Shown here: piece after piece, positions 32,401-45,273 of the stretch | How positions within the stretch are numbered: the stretch's first letter is position 1 | How the letters are laid out: the number at the start of each line of letters is the position of its first letter | NCBI GenBank assembly: GCA_020137815.1 | Contig: CM035359.1 | Coordinates: 7,165,239 to 7,229,238 of the forward strand | Source of the DNA: Hormiphora californensis | Taxonomy: Eukaryota; Ctenophora; Tentaculata; Cydippida; Pleurobrachiidae | DNA length: 64,000 nucleotides | Reading direction: 5' to 3' | Program-made: the position numbers and the translations under genes | The notes under the pieces: model-generated | What the model saw: the letters and a program-made list of their open reading frames with translations, nothing else | Databases searched by the model: none | What the model was told of the DNA's origin: nothing

Positions 32401-35400
32401 AATGAGAAGCGATCAATGAACCTTTACTCACTACTAGCTGTATAAGTCAGTAGGTAATTACTTATTTACTCACTTGACTGCGTAACACAAGACACAATCA
32501 TAATGTGTGTCACACTGTAGAGGTCCACAGAAGATGCACTCCTCGCAGTATCGACCCCTATAGTTGGGCTTGCAGATACATCTGTTACACTCACAGTCAC
32601 CCTGCTCAGGTCCGGAACATGCCATCGTACCATTCTTCCCAGTTTCTAGAAAGAGATGGGTGGTATTAGACAGAGCTGTCAGGCCATTGCTCTTACCACA
32701 GTTCTCGCGCGCTTGAATGAAATGAGAATAGGGTCAGGACAATTATGCTATGACAGAGACGGAGAGTCCAGGCACTATAGGTGGTACAGAGAGGTTACAT
32801 ATGGTGCTAGGGAATATCTTGGGTGGTGAGTGTGCCCTCACACTCTCTACAAGTACCACATCTGGGTATACATGACTCTCTATAAGTATCATATCTCTCT
32901 GGTAGTATTCGGACCCAACATTGTGTCACCTCTCTTATAATTCCACTGAACCTGGTTACCATTCCTGGAATACCCAGTCCCAGCCAGGATAATGCGCTCT
33001 GTGTGAGCATGTGATAGGTTTCAGGGGCCCTCAGGGTGTTACGGGGCGCGGTGAAACAGGGTCGAGCAAGGCAAGGTATTACTAACTTAGCAGCTTTTTC
33101 TACTTGATATGGAACATGGGGATTGGGCAATGGGCCCGAAGTAATACTTACTTACCTTATTCGACCCTGTCTCACCGTGTCCCTATTTACCCCGTCCCTT
33201 TACAAATATAAACAGGTTAGAACATTAACTTACCACCGTCAGGGTTAGGGTTGAAACATTTATCCTGTGCTAGTTCACAGTCGCACGCCTTGCCCTCCGT
33301 AGTGGCAGTTTTGGGGACCCCATACTTAGTCTCATCACACCTGCACTCCCCGCAATGACAGTTTCCCAGCCCACTACATATCTCTCCATTCCCTCCCTTG
33401 GGGCATTCGTAGTTGGAACACTCGCAGAACTCACCATACCTGATATGGAGGGAGAGAGTGTTGTTATAGCAGCTGGTAAATGGAGAGAGAGGGTGTTGTT
33501 GCAGCTGGCAAATGAAGAGAGTGTGTGTTGTTACAGCTGGCAAATCAAGAGAGAGGGTGCACTGCAAATCAGGGTTATTTAGCTCTTTACTCAACCAGCT
33601 AAGGTTCATTATGCCCAGATGCCCTATATCCTGTTCAACTACTGCAACACGGGCCTACCTGACGTATGGTAGCTCAACTCCAGGGGGAGTCTGGGGGTTT
33701 CTGCAGACACATTTCCCACACTCGCACCGTCCTTGTGATGAACAAATCTGGGACAAGTAGAGAGAGATATGAGTTAGGTTTGAATTGGTCCAGTACGATA
33801 TCACCCGACCATACACAACGACCAGGCATGGCAGGCAACAGACTAAAGTTCAGGATGTGATTTATAGTTTATATTATTACTAGCGCACCCATTGGGTGCG
33901 CCTCAAGTAAGGGCTTTTTGATAACCCACCCGGCTTCGCCGGGTGGTTCTTTTCGCCCCTTTCAACGTCAATAACACGGTTGCCATGGCAACTGAATTGG
34001 TAACTATGGGGACTGGCCTGTTAAAAGTCATTTGAAATATTAAGAAACTTCCATTGGAAGTTCCAAAAGTGTGAACAGCAGCTTTACAGCTTTGGTCATA
34101 TGAAGTGTTTTATGAAGGAGCACTGTCGCGTAGAAACGCACTGAACGAACGGCCATCACGACGTTCATCTCCAAATTATAATAGAGATAGTTTTACACGT
34201 GTGTGTTATTACCAAGTTAGCACCAGGTGCCATGCAAAGGGTGTCCTTCTTCTGGAACCTGTCACTGCACTCACAATCATCCCCGAAATAGGGAGGTCTA
34301 CACTGACAGGAGCCACAGACAGCATCACCCCGACCACTTACCAAGTTAGCACCAGGTGCCATACAAAGGGTGTCCTTCTTCTGGAACCTATCACTGCACT
34401 CACAATCATCCCCAAAGTAGGGAGGTCTACACTGACAGGAACCACAGACAGCATCACCCCGACCACTTACCAAGTTAGCACCGGGTGCCATACAAAGGGT
34501 GTCCTTCTTCTGGAACCTATCACTGCACTCACAATCATCCCCAAAGTAGGGAGGTCTACACTGACAGGAACCACAGACAGCATCACCCCGACCACTACAG
34601 AAATCCTGACCGTCCTCCGATACTGGGATAAGGAAGGGTAACTGAGTTAGAGGGAGGTCTTGTTGTGTGAGGGGAAAAGAGAGGTAAAGGAGTTAGGGAG
34701 GCTTGGTATAAACCTCATATTTATGTCCCTGGCCCTCGCGAGTCGCGATCGCTCTATCTCTCTTCCTCTCTCTCTGTCTCCCTCTCTCTCTCGCTTTCAA
34801 TTTACCTGGTGAGTTGTCATAACAATCACAGTTGCAGTTGTGGGTGATGTTAACGAAGACAGTGTTGAAGCCAGGTATTATTATTGGGACAATCTTCCAG
34901 GGTAGTTTCTCATCCTTACACTCCTCCAGGGTAAACGTCACCTAACACAGAAGGAATTAGATTGGATGAAGGATGATGTAGATACTAGAGATATTGGGTA
35001 GGGTAAAGGTCACCTAGCACAGAAAATGCAGGGATGATGTAGTCTACAGACATGTGTGTAGAGATGTGGAGGAGGGATTGCGGAGAGATTTTGGATGTAG
35101 AATTAAGCAAACCAAGGCCATGTAATGCAACATAACACGGCGTCATACACATTTTTATTTGGAATTTCTATCTGGGATTTCTATTTGGAATTTCTATCTG
35201 GAAGAACCGCACGTGCAGATGCGCCGCGCCGCGGCTCAAATTCACGTGCGAGATTAAAGAGAGAGACGCACATTAACGTTGTACGTTTGTCTCTCACTCT
35301 CTCTTGAAAACCCGCACGTGCAGATGCGCCGCGCCGCGGCTCAAATTCACGTGCGTGTTATACAGATTCTGACAGAAAATACGAGCACAAAATTCCATAT

Positions 35401-38400
35401 AAAAATGTGTATGACGGAGAGGAGAATCAATACAACATGATTCGACTTGTTTAGTTTGCAGTTTGTGTGTTCATGGTTGATCGATTGTTGACTATGACCA
35501 CCTACCTTGAAGTGGACCTCCTCCCCGTATTTGACATTGGTACACCCATTAGGAACGGACTCGTCACACAGAGGCTCTATCTCTATCTGATAACTATGGG
35601 AAGAGAGAGTAGGAATCAGGGGGTGGGATGCCGGGCGAGAGGGATCACAGGGGGATAGAGACTGAATTATATTTGGAGGGAATACTATGATAGACTAATC
35701 AATTTGAAAACATCCCTGCAGTGATCTAGTGGGATCTAGTGGGATCTAGTGGGATCTAGTGGGATCTACCTACCCCAGATCATCCAAGATAACGAGGTTT
35801 ATAGCTGAGGTGATCCTGTAGAGGGCGTCTCGAACCAACTCAACAATGTTACTAGAATCCTGCAGAAATGGGGGAGTTTTGAGACTTAGAAATGGGTATA
35901 ATTGTGGATTGATCAATTGTAGTCAATAATATAGTTACAAGTGGGTACCGGGAACTAATCCTGCAATATGTTAGAACTAGCTGTCAACTCACTTCAGAGA
36001 GAAGCCCAACTTCAGAGAGCTGAGTCATGTGATCACTCAGATCTTTATACAGATCAATATACTCGCTCCCAATGGCGAATATAGGAATAATGTTCTTTCG
36101 GATCAGCATCTGGTTAACCTGGAACAACATTGAGAGTGGTGTTAGCATGTGGTAAGAGAGGATGGAAATACAACCTACCCTTCGATGCAACTAATTATGC
36201 CCATCATAAACTACGATTTTGCTCAACAACTAGAAAACTCAACAGTACTTTAGTATGCAGCTGGTATCATACCTGTTCGATAGCGGGATAGTCCTGTTCC
36301 TCTGCTCTGTTGTAGTACTTGTCCTCCCCATCCAGGGCACACCGTCCACTGTTGGGCTCCACCAAACCTGGGAGAAAGGGAATATGATGTAGGGATATGA
36401 GTCGCAAAAAGTAGGCTCCTCCTACAAACCTCAAACAAACTACATCTACTAACCTGCCAGTTTGCCGTCCCCTGCAATATGAATCCCAGCATCACTAGCA
36501 TAGATCACAATCTTCCTGGACTTCTCTCTGAATCCTGGGTATGAAAAAAGGAAAGATTTGACAATTTGCGCGATACGACCCCCTCTCACCGGTTAGAACT
36601 CCTAACCTAGTCTGCTCAACTCAAGATGACATGTCCTACTTCTACCTACCTATTCGGTTATCGCAAGATGCCACCTGCAGCAGCGCCTCAAACCCTCCCT
36701 CTGGGTAATCCACATTAGAACTGACGTGGAGGTCATTCAGGGTGTTCTCAAACGTCTCCAGAGAGGGCCTCAGGGACATCTCATTTCGGAAGGAGTACGC
36801 AGGGGGACACTTGTCTATCTGGGGTGATAGTTGTGTTTATGAAGGAGCACTATGACATGAAGTGGAAGCTAAATGTTTGGTTTGGTGGAGAGTATCAGTG
36901 CATCACGTACCACTGCATTGTTTTTTGAGGGAGGCAGATCGGAGTGACAAGGGTTCTCTAGTTTCACTGGATCTGTGTAGGAGTAGGGGGCAACATTCTT
37001 GTCAATAAATGTACCGAACCCTATCGTGTAATTCTCTGATACCTGAACACACATGGGGTTATAGAGCGAATTCAGAAATAGAGTGAAATAGAGATCTAGA
37101 GAGTAGAGATTGGAGGGCGACGGGATGTTTGAGATCTTGAGAGGGTTGACCCACATAGCGAAAGTGAAGTGGGAGGAAATTACCCACTCACCTGTATAGT
37201 AGAGTCGATAACTACATCGACCTCTCCCAATTGTTCCAGTTTTTGTCACATCTGTTTGGAGCCTCGACACGACCTCTAAACAGGTGTTACTTTTTCACAA
37301 ACTGTTTTCATCTTGGTGTAATCAGCAGTTGAAATGTTGTTAATCATAACAAAAACCTAACTATTTTTTTTCAACTTGGGGTAAAACCATGGGTGTCAAA
37401 AGTTAGCTCTAGGTCCCCTGAGTAACCATCCGGAGACTCTAAGAGATATTTCAAGCCGTTCTCCTGTAATCATTAATCCCGGTAGAGCACATATTTGAGT
37501 ATGGACGTACGTGCAATTGCCTACAACCTCAACTTTAATGTATAATGTTAATGTGCGTCTCTCTCTTTTCTCCCCCTTGAGAAAGAGTTATCTCGCGCGG
37601 CGCAACCGCACGTGCGGTTTTTCCAGAGAGAGTGAGAGACATACAATAACATGTAAACAGCCTGCCAGCGCTCACGTACGTCCGCATTGTATTTTTTTCT
37701 CCACCGGGAATAATGATTACGGGAGAACGGCTTGAAATATCTCTTAGAGTCTCCGGATGGTTACTCAGGGGACCTAGAGCTAACTTTTGACACCCATGGT
37801 TTTACCCCAAGTTGAAAAAAAATAGTTGGGTTTTTGTTATGATTAACAACATTTCAACTGCTGATTACACCAAGATGAAAACAGTTTGTGAAAAAGTAAC
37901 ACCTGTTTAGAGGTCGTGTCAAGGCTCCAAACAGATGTGACAAAAACTGGAACAATTGGGAGAGGTCGATGTAGTTATCGACTCTACTAGTAATAACAAG
38001 TGAACTACAGAAATACTGAAATACCTTTTTGAACTCTTCAGTGAGATTACGGGCCAAGAACTTTAGATTTTCCAGATCATCCCTCATAGAGTAGGAGAAG
38101 TCCATCAAGTAGTAGGAGTCTATAGGGTAGTTCTTGGCTGGCCTGTAATTTGTAGTTTAGAGATGCATACCAATCCAATTATTTATACTTAAATTAGTAA
38201 TCAAGAGACTAATATAGTAATCAAGAGACTAATATCTAGCAGATCTTACTTGACTTTGATGATCTGACTGACGGGGTCTTTAGCTCTGAGGTTGACACTA
38301 AACCGTGTTGGTGTCACCTGGTTTATATCATCCAGAACATGGGAATACGCTGGGGAAATGGAGGAGGGTTAACATATCATATGGCCCAATATTAGCCAGA

Positions 38401-39084
38401 CTATAACGACGCTTTGATATAAGAAATGAGTTCGAAATAATGAACTGATTACTGAACCTTGTACTTACTTTCCTTGACTGTGACGCTACTTTTAAAGTTG
38501 ATTTTACTAGGACATGTGGCGTTCACATACCAGGCACCCTCCACATAGCAGGGATTATGGGGCCAATCTGGCTCTGGACACCTGGGGAAGAACATGACTT
38601 TATCTGATTTGATAAAAGACCTGGATGTATTTGGGCTTTGACATGAAACCATAACCATGTAACTGTTTAGTACGGCCGGGGGAGGTAGCAAGCAAGGCCT
38701 TATATATAGGGCTTCCTAGGGGGGGGGGGGGGAGGGGGTGGTTGTAAAAAGTGCTAGAACCTACCAGGCACACTGAGAGTAGTTACGAAGACACTCATTA
38801 CAATCCTTTATTAGGTTACAGTGATCAAACGTTGCACCGGGCTGAATGTAACACGACAGGAATACCTGCAGGGTTTTATCAAAATATTAGAGTCACTTTA
38901 TAGGGATCAAGCAATCAATCAAGCAATAATAATAATAATAATATTCATACTTATATCCTGCCCATATTCTACAGGGACAGCAGAGCTTTACAGATGCTGC
39001 CACTGGAGGAAACTCAGAACAGTGACCGATCAGACTTACAAAAACTACAAAAGATAAACAGAGAATCCTCCCATTTCTCCCCAT
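29305..39084 (-). CDS. Integrin beta subunit, two alternative last exons
   Basis: Minus-strand exons: 39084-39040, 38865-38765, 38581-38469, 38349-38250, 38142-38025, 37042-36911, 36818-36650, 36534-36454, 36367-36273, 36118-35993, 35859-35774, 35593-35506, 34941-34806, 34622-34471, 33747-33659, 33439-33234, 32645-32474, 31414-31264, 31070-30921, 30718-30626, 30302-30238, then either 29912-29804 or 29491-29305. Phases agree throughout; products are 858 or 884 aa. In order: signal peptide, PSI (CNECLRNYSQCAW), hybrid, beta-I domain with MIDAS DFSYS (D-x-S-x-S) and IGFGTFIDK, I-EGF modules, beta-tail, TM (IILLIIGLIVLLGLLLLLLW) and a short tail starting DKKLYAQFEEE. Pairs with an alpha subunit as a cell-adhesion receptor. 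Introns host a foldback element (37197-37989), a TIR element (31484-32302) and a double hairpin (33883-33946). Confidence 0.92.
29804..29912 (-). CDS. Integrin beta alternative last exon a, motif duplicated
   Basis: Acceptor ccacgtcag. Encodes SPIYEKPITTHTNPLF twice (second copy after HS) and then IKD and TAA. The duplicated DNA block of 44 bp is identical between copies, at about 29817-29860 and 29868-29911. NPLF replaces NPxY, so the phosphorylatable Tyr of the distal motif is Phe. Confidence 0.8.
29925..30035. repeat. Short tandem repeat in integrin intron
   Basis: Repeats of 'gtggttagagatggggtatt' and 'gagaggtttagaaagt' between the alternative last exon a and the preceding exon. Confidence 0.8.
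31484..32302. mobile_element. TIR element in integrin intron
   Basis: Ends GGGTGTGCTA and TAGCACACCC with CTA on the outside of both ends, suggesting a 3-bp target duplication as in PIF/Harbinger-like elements. Internally repeated blocks such as 'acgtgggccaggcgattaaaa' and 'ggcccacgtaattgggccagg' near opposite ends. No transposase. Confidence 0.65.
33883..33946. repeat. Double hairpin in integrin intron
   Basis: GCGCACCC ATT GGGTGCGC (33883-33901) and CCACCCGGC TTC GCCGGGTGG (33926-33946), both with 3-nt loops. They look like bacterial terminators but lie in an intron of an animal gene. Confidence 0.85.
34213..34600 (-). repeat. Triplicated 129-bp I-EGF unit
   Basis: Three copies, period 129 bp (43 codons), each coding SGRGDAVCGSCQCRPPYFG followed by a CECSDRF block and CMAPGANL. 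The right-hand copy belongs to the normal exon that begins at 34622. Each copy ends in a possible donor: gtaagt after 34471 and 34342, gtaata after 34213. Confidence 0.9.
35208..35358. repeat. Direct repeat of a CpG-rich 45-bp block
   Basis: gcacgtgcagatgcgccgcg plus about 25 further bases occurs at 35208-35252 and 35313-35357, within DNA related to the centre of the foldback elements at 26940-27060 and 37510-37680. Confidence 0.8.
37197..37989. mobile_element. Foldback element TAGTAGAGTCGAT, intact copy in integrin intron 5
   Basis: 793 bp, palindromic from both ends (TAGTAGAGTCGATAACTACA and complement) to a centre near 37590-37600. Uninterrupted relative of 26604-28217. Frames inside are shadows of the palindrome. 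Confidence 0.85.
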
Positions 39085-39998
39085 CCTGTGAAATACACGT
39101 GTCAGGAAGATGAACGTGTCACCTAGTCGGCACCGGGTATAACAGTTACCAATATCACTAAAACTACAAGTTACACAAGCTGTAGCAAGTAGAACACAAG
39201 GTCACTATTATAGCAGTACAAGGTACCAAGTACAACACAAGGTAGGAAAGGTAGAAAGTTCTCACAGTGAAAACCACAAAAAGTAAGGTATCTCAACAAC
39301 AGTGCTCAACAAGGTATCTCAACAACAGTGCTCAACAAGGTCAAGAAGGCTTACACAACTCTACAGCTCCCTATAAAGTTCCTAAGTGATTTAGAGGGGT
39401 TGAGACAAACCCCTACCACACCCGATCAGGTATTTCAGTAGACAGAAATGCAAATGATACATGCTCCGGAAGCACACAACTGATATTCATGTAGATCTCA
39501 ATTTGTTATAGCTGCAGTAGATACAAGATACGCGTCAAAAAGCGGAAGTGATTGCAAAACTGGTAATTGCTGTAAAAAGTACACGCCTGCAAACACGCCT
39601 TCTATACTAACTGGTAACAATTCAGTCACCTCCTCGAGCTGTTAAATAGTACTGATACAGACATGGATGGAGAGAGATGACCAAACGAGCATCGCGACAT
39701 AGAGTTCTCAGGTTGCCGAACTCTGAAGCTGTCTAATTACTGGTTGGTTTTAACAAGAGTAATTAAAAGATTCGTGAGAACAAAACTAATATATCAAGTT
39801 CAAAATCATATTAATAATTAAGATAATCACCCTAATAATACAAGGAAAGAGAGAGAGAGAGATAAATAGATGACAGGTTCATGGACAGTACAAGTTGTTG
39901 AGAAATGTCTGTGTGCGAGTGTGTGCAACAGTGCACACTTGCAAGCAGGGGTTATTCAATTAATTGTCCGGTTCCGTTTCGCGCGTGACCCAATTACC

Positions 39999-40074
39999 CC
40001 CTCTGATTGGCTGACACTGGGTCACGTGATCTGAATACTGCGCTCTGATTGGTTAATAGTGCAGGTCACGTGAT
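39999..40074. promoter_or_regulatory. CCAAT/E-box cluster
   Basis: Two ATTGG (inverted CCAAT) boxes and two GTCACGTGAT sites within 76 bp. The first 57 bp share order and spacing with 2629-2685. GTCACGTGA is the core for bHLH-ZIP factors (USF, MITF/TFE type). It lies about 0.9 kb upstream of the integrin ATG. Regulatory role is inferred. Confidence 0.5.
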
Positions 40075-41185
40075 ACGCTGAGAGAGTCGGGGATTGAAAC
40101 TAGCCCAAACCGTGCATGTGTGTGTAGGGGCACATACAGCCTTGTTCCAGTTGTTGGAATTATTATAGTGGAACAGTTATGAGGCGAATAGAGATGAAGC
40201 ACTTACTTAGTTTAAATTGAGAATGTACATACTATGCAGGACACGGCTGGGTAGAGTTGAGAGGAACCACTACTTCCTTTTCCAACTCTACTACTCCAAG
40301 CACTAAGCAGGAAACAAAACTAGCTCCCTTCACTCCCAAATAAAACTATTTCAGGACGAAATGACGAAATGTGATCACTAAGGAATGAGATCAGACACCG
40401 AACTATGTGCGTGTTCAGTCACACTATGTACATATCCAGTGTGAGAATGAGATTAGTTTTTTTCCCATCCCCTTCAGCGTCATTCCATCACAGTATCTTC
40501 TTTTTCACATGGTAGCACCTCACACTCTCGTCTGATTCCTTAGCCAAACTAATATATCAGCAGAGCTATTGAGAGACACACATCTACACAGAGTGAAACC
40601 ATAATTTACAGAGCTGGCTCTAAAAATTCAGACCCTTCAACACAAAGTTATATCTCATGGGAAACTAAACATATTCGGGGGCTAATAAACCCCTGTGTCA
40701 CCCTGTCCGATAGACATATTATATGGAGTTGGATTCATAGAGAGAACTATCAATACAACTACGGTTTTGAGAAACAGGTTCTACATCTAGACGTGTAGGA
40801 AAATTAGGGCCGGTCCGAAATAGCACGACTATAACAGGATGTCGGAGGGAAGGAGGAGAGAAGAGAAAGAGAAAAAGGAGGGAGAGAAAAAGGAGGGAGA
40901 GGGGAGGAAGACGTGAAGTTGATAGAATGAGGAAGGACTCAAAAACGAATTGTTCACACTTCCACTGTATTGCAACAGGTGTGTAGTTCCAGTCTAAATT
41001 TCACATGTCTCTGTCACGATAAATTACTGGTAAAAAACTGTCAGTTGCCAAACAAAAGCAAACACCAGAGTGGGTCTAACTAGTGATTTATACAAGGGTC
41101 TGCACATTAGCAGGATTTTACAGGATGTATTTCACACAGAGGAAGTAAACAAGAATCATCGCACTACATTTGGCGTGAGAGAGGG

Positions 41186-41188
<3 letters not shown>

Positions 41189-41276
<88 letters not shown>
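41189..41276. repeat. (GA)n microsatellite
   Basis: Pure GA run of about 85 bp. Confidence 0.95.
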
Positions 41277-41280
<4 letters not shown>

Positions 41281-41996
41281 AAGAGATGCGTAATGATGTG
41301 GGGTAAGATCCCGTCCGCACCATTAACTCATTATGTCACGTGATCTTTTCACACATCTTGCAATTAACAAATGTGTGCCCAAACCAAATGCTGCTGGAGA
41401 GAGAGGAAAGAGAGAAAGAGAGGGATAGAAAGAAAAGAGAGGGGGAGAAAGAGAGAAGAAAGAGAGACAGGCAAACCTATAAATCGTTTCTCACCCATCT
41501 CTTTAAATCAAAACAATTTCCTCTCACCTCAATCTAGCTCCCCATTTCCTTGACGAGTAACACGCGGTCAGATTTATCAAGAATTGATAGTAATTTGGAA
41601 TGCCCCGAATCAGGCTCAACAGTGATATGAAGTGACATGAAATGAGGGATCAAAATTCAAAACTGCACGTGCATGCTGCGTACGCGCAAGGGCTGGATAA
41701 CGAGATATGAGATGGCGTGGGAAAATCTGAGAGCGTGGGAATAATTGGAGCGAAATGCGAATAAAATGATAGTTTTCGGAGACCTGTTATGGGATTCATG
41801 AAATATGTTTTAGATTATAAATATAGTTTTAGTTCACACGAGGTTGTCCTACAATCTAACTGTCTGTTTAGTTCAATCTACTTCTATTGAGTCTTGAGTC
41901 AGAATTATTGTCTTTTTCATTCAGGCAATCATTTCTAATGAATCGTCCTGACTATATCCACTCATAATTAGAGGTGTCCTTTCAACCATGAGTTAG

Positions 41997-44228
41997 TTAG
42001 TAATCCGCTCCCTCCGCCATGATATCATGGAGAGCCTCATCCACCACACCACTCAGATCCCCAGCTCCATCCCAACACCAGTCATCCACTTTACCCACCT
42101 CATGCACAGTAGACCCGTGAATACCAGCAATACAATAGGCACACGACTGAGAGGAGGAAGGCAGAACCATCTTCCCAACCATCTTCCCTCTCTTGAACTC
42201 CATACCCCCTGCAAAATCAGCAGTCATATTGCCTCTATCAACCACCATCACTGCACCCCAAAGATGACTCTTGTAGTCAATAGGTGCCCCATATTTACAT
42301 GCGTCCCATTCACACTTCACCTTCACGTAGTTATACCCTGCAACACTCTTGCTCCTGGCCCGGGAACCAAGGAGTTTGAAACTCCAGGGAGATTGGGCAC
42401 ATTGAAGTGCAACCTGTTCCCCATTAGTACAGGGTATACCGTTAGTTCCATACTCCCTCCAGGTACATTCATCAGATGTATCAGCACCCTCACAGTTGAT
42501 CTCAGTTGCGCCATAACCCCCCACAGCTGCTAGCTCTTTCTTCTTCCTTACAAAGTTGGAAGGTGCCACCACCTCACCATATGGAAACCCAAAACTCTCA
42601 CAAATCAGTTCAGCGGCCCGGGCACCAAAACCATCATCACATACCACACCGGGGATGGAGTAACTACCACCCTCCTCCATCTTCATACCCGCCAAGATAC
42701 CACCTTTACACCCTGGGTCTGATGCAGTGCACCAGCCGGTACCGTTGTAGAACGTGAGGAGGACATCAGATATAGGGTGGGTGGAGTTACCACCATCACT
42801 CCCCTCTCCGTCACCATTATCACCATCATCACCATCATCACCCTCATCACCATCACCATCATCACCATCATCATCATCACTAGTAGGACAAGACTCACCC
42901 TCCACAACACAGATGTCGTCAGAGGGGCAGAATGTTCTGCTGATGTCAGTATCCCAACAACTAACAGGCTTGTTTACATAGTTTGTGTATTGTCCCACAT
43001 AGTTGCCTGGAGGGGGATAAAGAATTCAATGTCAATCTCAGATTTTGTTAACTGGGTTAGCTAATTAATTAATTAATTATAGTGAATTAACATATTGATA
43101 TGTGTTGTTACCTGGGTTTCGGTAATTGCAGCAAGTGAACATCTTGATTCCAGAACTAGACCCCTGCTGAGCTGTAGAGGCACACCCGATACTTGTGGAG
43201 CCAGACCATACCATCTGGCAAGGGATGGTTGTTGGTTAGAGAAATGTGGTATTTTGTTAGCCCAGGGGGACCTCACAGAGCTACTGCAATATTGGTATTA
43301 CAAGACCTATCATGGTAATTGGTACCCGTGTGTGATTGGTATGAATTCAGGGGTTACAAGTACGGTACCTGTGTGAAGTGACCGATAGTATTTCCATCAG
43401 GTGAATCTCCAGTATCAAAATCATAGTCAGCCATTTCATTATACCAGCCGAACACGCCCTGCAGTAATCATATAGGTATCGTTATGGAGTGAAAGTAAAT
43501 AGAAATTAGTTTTCCCACTGTACTCGTCAGAGTGCCAGGGTTTTGATAGGGTCAATCTAAAACAATCTCATGGTGTCATTTTACTGGTTCGTACCGTCTG
43601 GAAAGCAGCTTGAAGAGAGCTCTGAACGGAGGATGCATCTACATCGGCACTGCTCCAAGACATTGCTAAATTCTCACCAATCCTGGGACGTGGTGATAGA
43701 TCATTGATAGATAGATAGATCATAGTGATAGTAATTGGAGCAATCCTTGCTCCCCTGATCACTCACAACTACTCCCCTAACTCACATGAGATCTCCTCTA
43801 AGGGGTATATCCCCAACCTGCTCCCCACTCCATGGTGAATGCTCCCAAGCATCATTTTCTGCGAGATAATCACACCACCTCTGTGCAAAACTGGCAATAT
43901 CAGCATCCCATGTCAGGTTGCCAGCGTTGTGGGCTGCACGTGCCGCGTTGTGATAGGATACTGCCAGATATTCCGCTGACGTAGCTGAAGGGGAGCGGGA
44001 GATATGTGTGTGATGAAATAGAGATGTGTGATGAAATAGAGAGATGTGGATTAATGGGATTCTGATCTCAAAGAACCAAACATAGTGCTGTGCAATCTCA
44101 CATATCAACATTCTTTTTTAATTCCATATCCAGTACCTACCATCTAGCTGGGTTATAGTGTAGCTACTGTCAGCCTGGCCTGGTTGGACTAGACCCAGCA
44201 GCAGAAATACTGCCATTGAAGCAAACAT
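41997..44228 (-). CDS. Secreted CAP-domain plus SRCR-domain protein
   Basis: Exons 44228-44141, 43984-43786, 43682-43595, 43458-43369, 43214-43112, 43006-41997, 1578 nt in phase, 525 aa. A signal peptide (MAVFLLLGLVQPGQA) leads into a CAP/SCP domain (about residues 30-220): AVSYHNAARAAHN with the first conserved His, WEHSPWSGEQVG with the conserved Glu region, GENLAMSW, and IGHFTQMVWSGSTSIGCA, the CAP2 signature. After a Cys-containing hinge comes an acidic linker of Asp/Gly repeats (about 240-270), then an SRCR-like domain (GVVCDDGFGARAAELICESF, FGFPYGEVV, INCEGADTSDECTW) and a C-terminal Cys-poor extension ending AEGADY. CAP proteins are extracellular; SRCR domains bind polyanions and microbial surfaces in other animals. 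Role here not known. Confidence 0.85.
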
Positions 44229-44323
44229 GGTCTGAGAGGTACAAATGTGTGTCAAGCAACTCAGAACTGGATCATAGACTCTGCAGTGCGGCTTTTGTCA
44301 CTGAGATTCTCTCTCTCTCTCTC

Positions 44324-44401
<78 letters not shown>

Positions 44402-45273
44402 CCTCTAATTTCTCAGGGACACAAGTACAATTGTCGCGTTCACGTGAAGAGTTTTACCAACGTGCACAGACCTATTACATGTCCGGTCTGATATCAAGCA
44501 ATATAAGGGACCGCCACCGCAGTGCTACTTTGTAATATTATAATGGTAAAGGAATCCGTGTAGTGATTCCATGGCAGAATGATCCATTAGGCAATATTGT
44601 GCTTGTAATCCACTAAAAGGGTACGATTCATACTACGAAAAGGGATCACACTAGCAGATGGGTACTGCAGCAGGTATAACTTCAACTTCCGTGGGTTGTT
44701 CGGAATAGTACAATTGCCTTATGTAAACACGACTTTCAGTCTTCTACTGATATCATTGGCCTCAATACCGTGGGGTTCAGAAAGCAGACTCTTTGTCAGT
44801 GATTGATGTTATCAAGACGATTCTTCTTCCGACATGACGTACGGCACCTTGCAGTAAAATCCAGATTACCTACCCACACAAATAAACTTCATGTTTCATC
44901 AGTCCAAAATTATACTTATTTCACTATTAACAAGATACATGTATCACAACTCACACATGGGGAGTGAAAGAAGTGATTAAACAAGTGTGTAAAAAAGGTG
45001 ATCACAATTGTAATAAGTTGATAAACAGAAAGAAATTGCACGGTATAGTTTCGTCGATTATCGACATTATCATGAATCGGCAAAGTTGCAAGCATATCTG
45101 ATGAGAGGATTGTAGACACAGATATTATCGTAAAATGTCAGAAGAAACCCAGACCAGCAGCATCTCCATGCAAAGAGTCATTGTCCTGAAGGTGTATCAC
45201 ACATGTGGGGATGGAAATAAGTAGGGAAGCCCCCTCCCCTGCGTTGTTCTATCGTTCCCAAAGAGTCATTGTT
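44229..45273. other. Intergenic with (CT)n
   Basis: (CT)n at 44310-44402. The rest, 44410-45270, shows no recognisable gene. Confidence 0.6.

Larger units (their letters stand above)
39085..41996. other. Intergenic, putative integrin upstream region
   Basis: No gene seen. Contains a 38-bp direct duplication (about 39283-39340), a CCAAT/E-box cluster (39999-40074), GA-rich DNA (40850-40920) and a (GA)n microsatellite (41189-41276). Confidence 0.6.

Noticed and set aside
33883-33946. Two hairpins resembling Rho-independent bacterial terminators
   Set aside because: They lie in an intron of an animal gene without a bacterial gene nearby or T-runs; treated as hairpin elements, not contamination.
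38449-38691. Longer reading of the integrin third exon with an upstream Met
   Set aside because: Phase and the cag acceptor at 38582 place the exon start at 38581; the extra residues are intron.
42027-42533. 168-aa plus-strand frame opposite the CAP/SRCR gene
   Set aside because: Antisense shadow of a well-supported last exon with SRCR domain.
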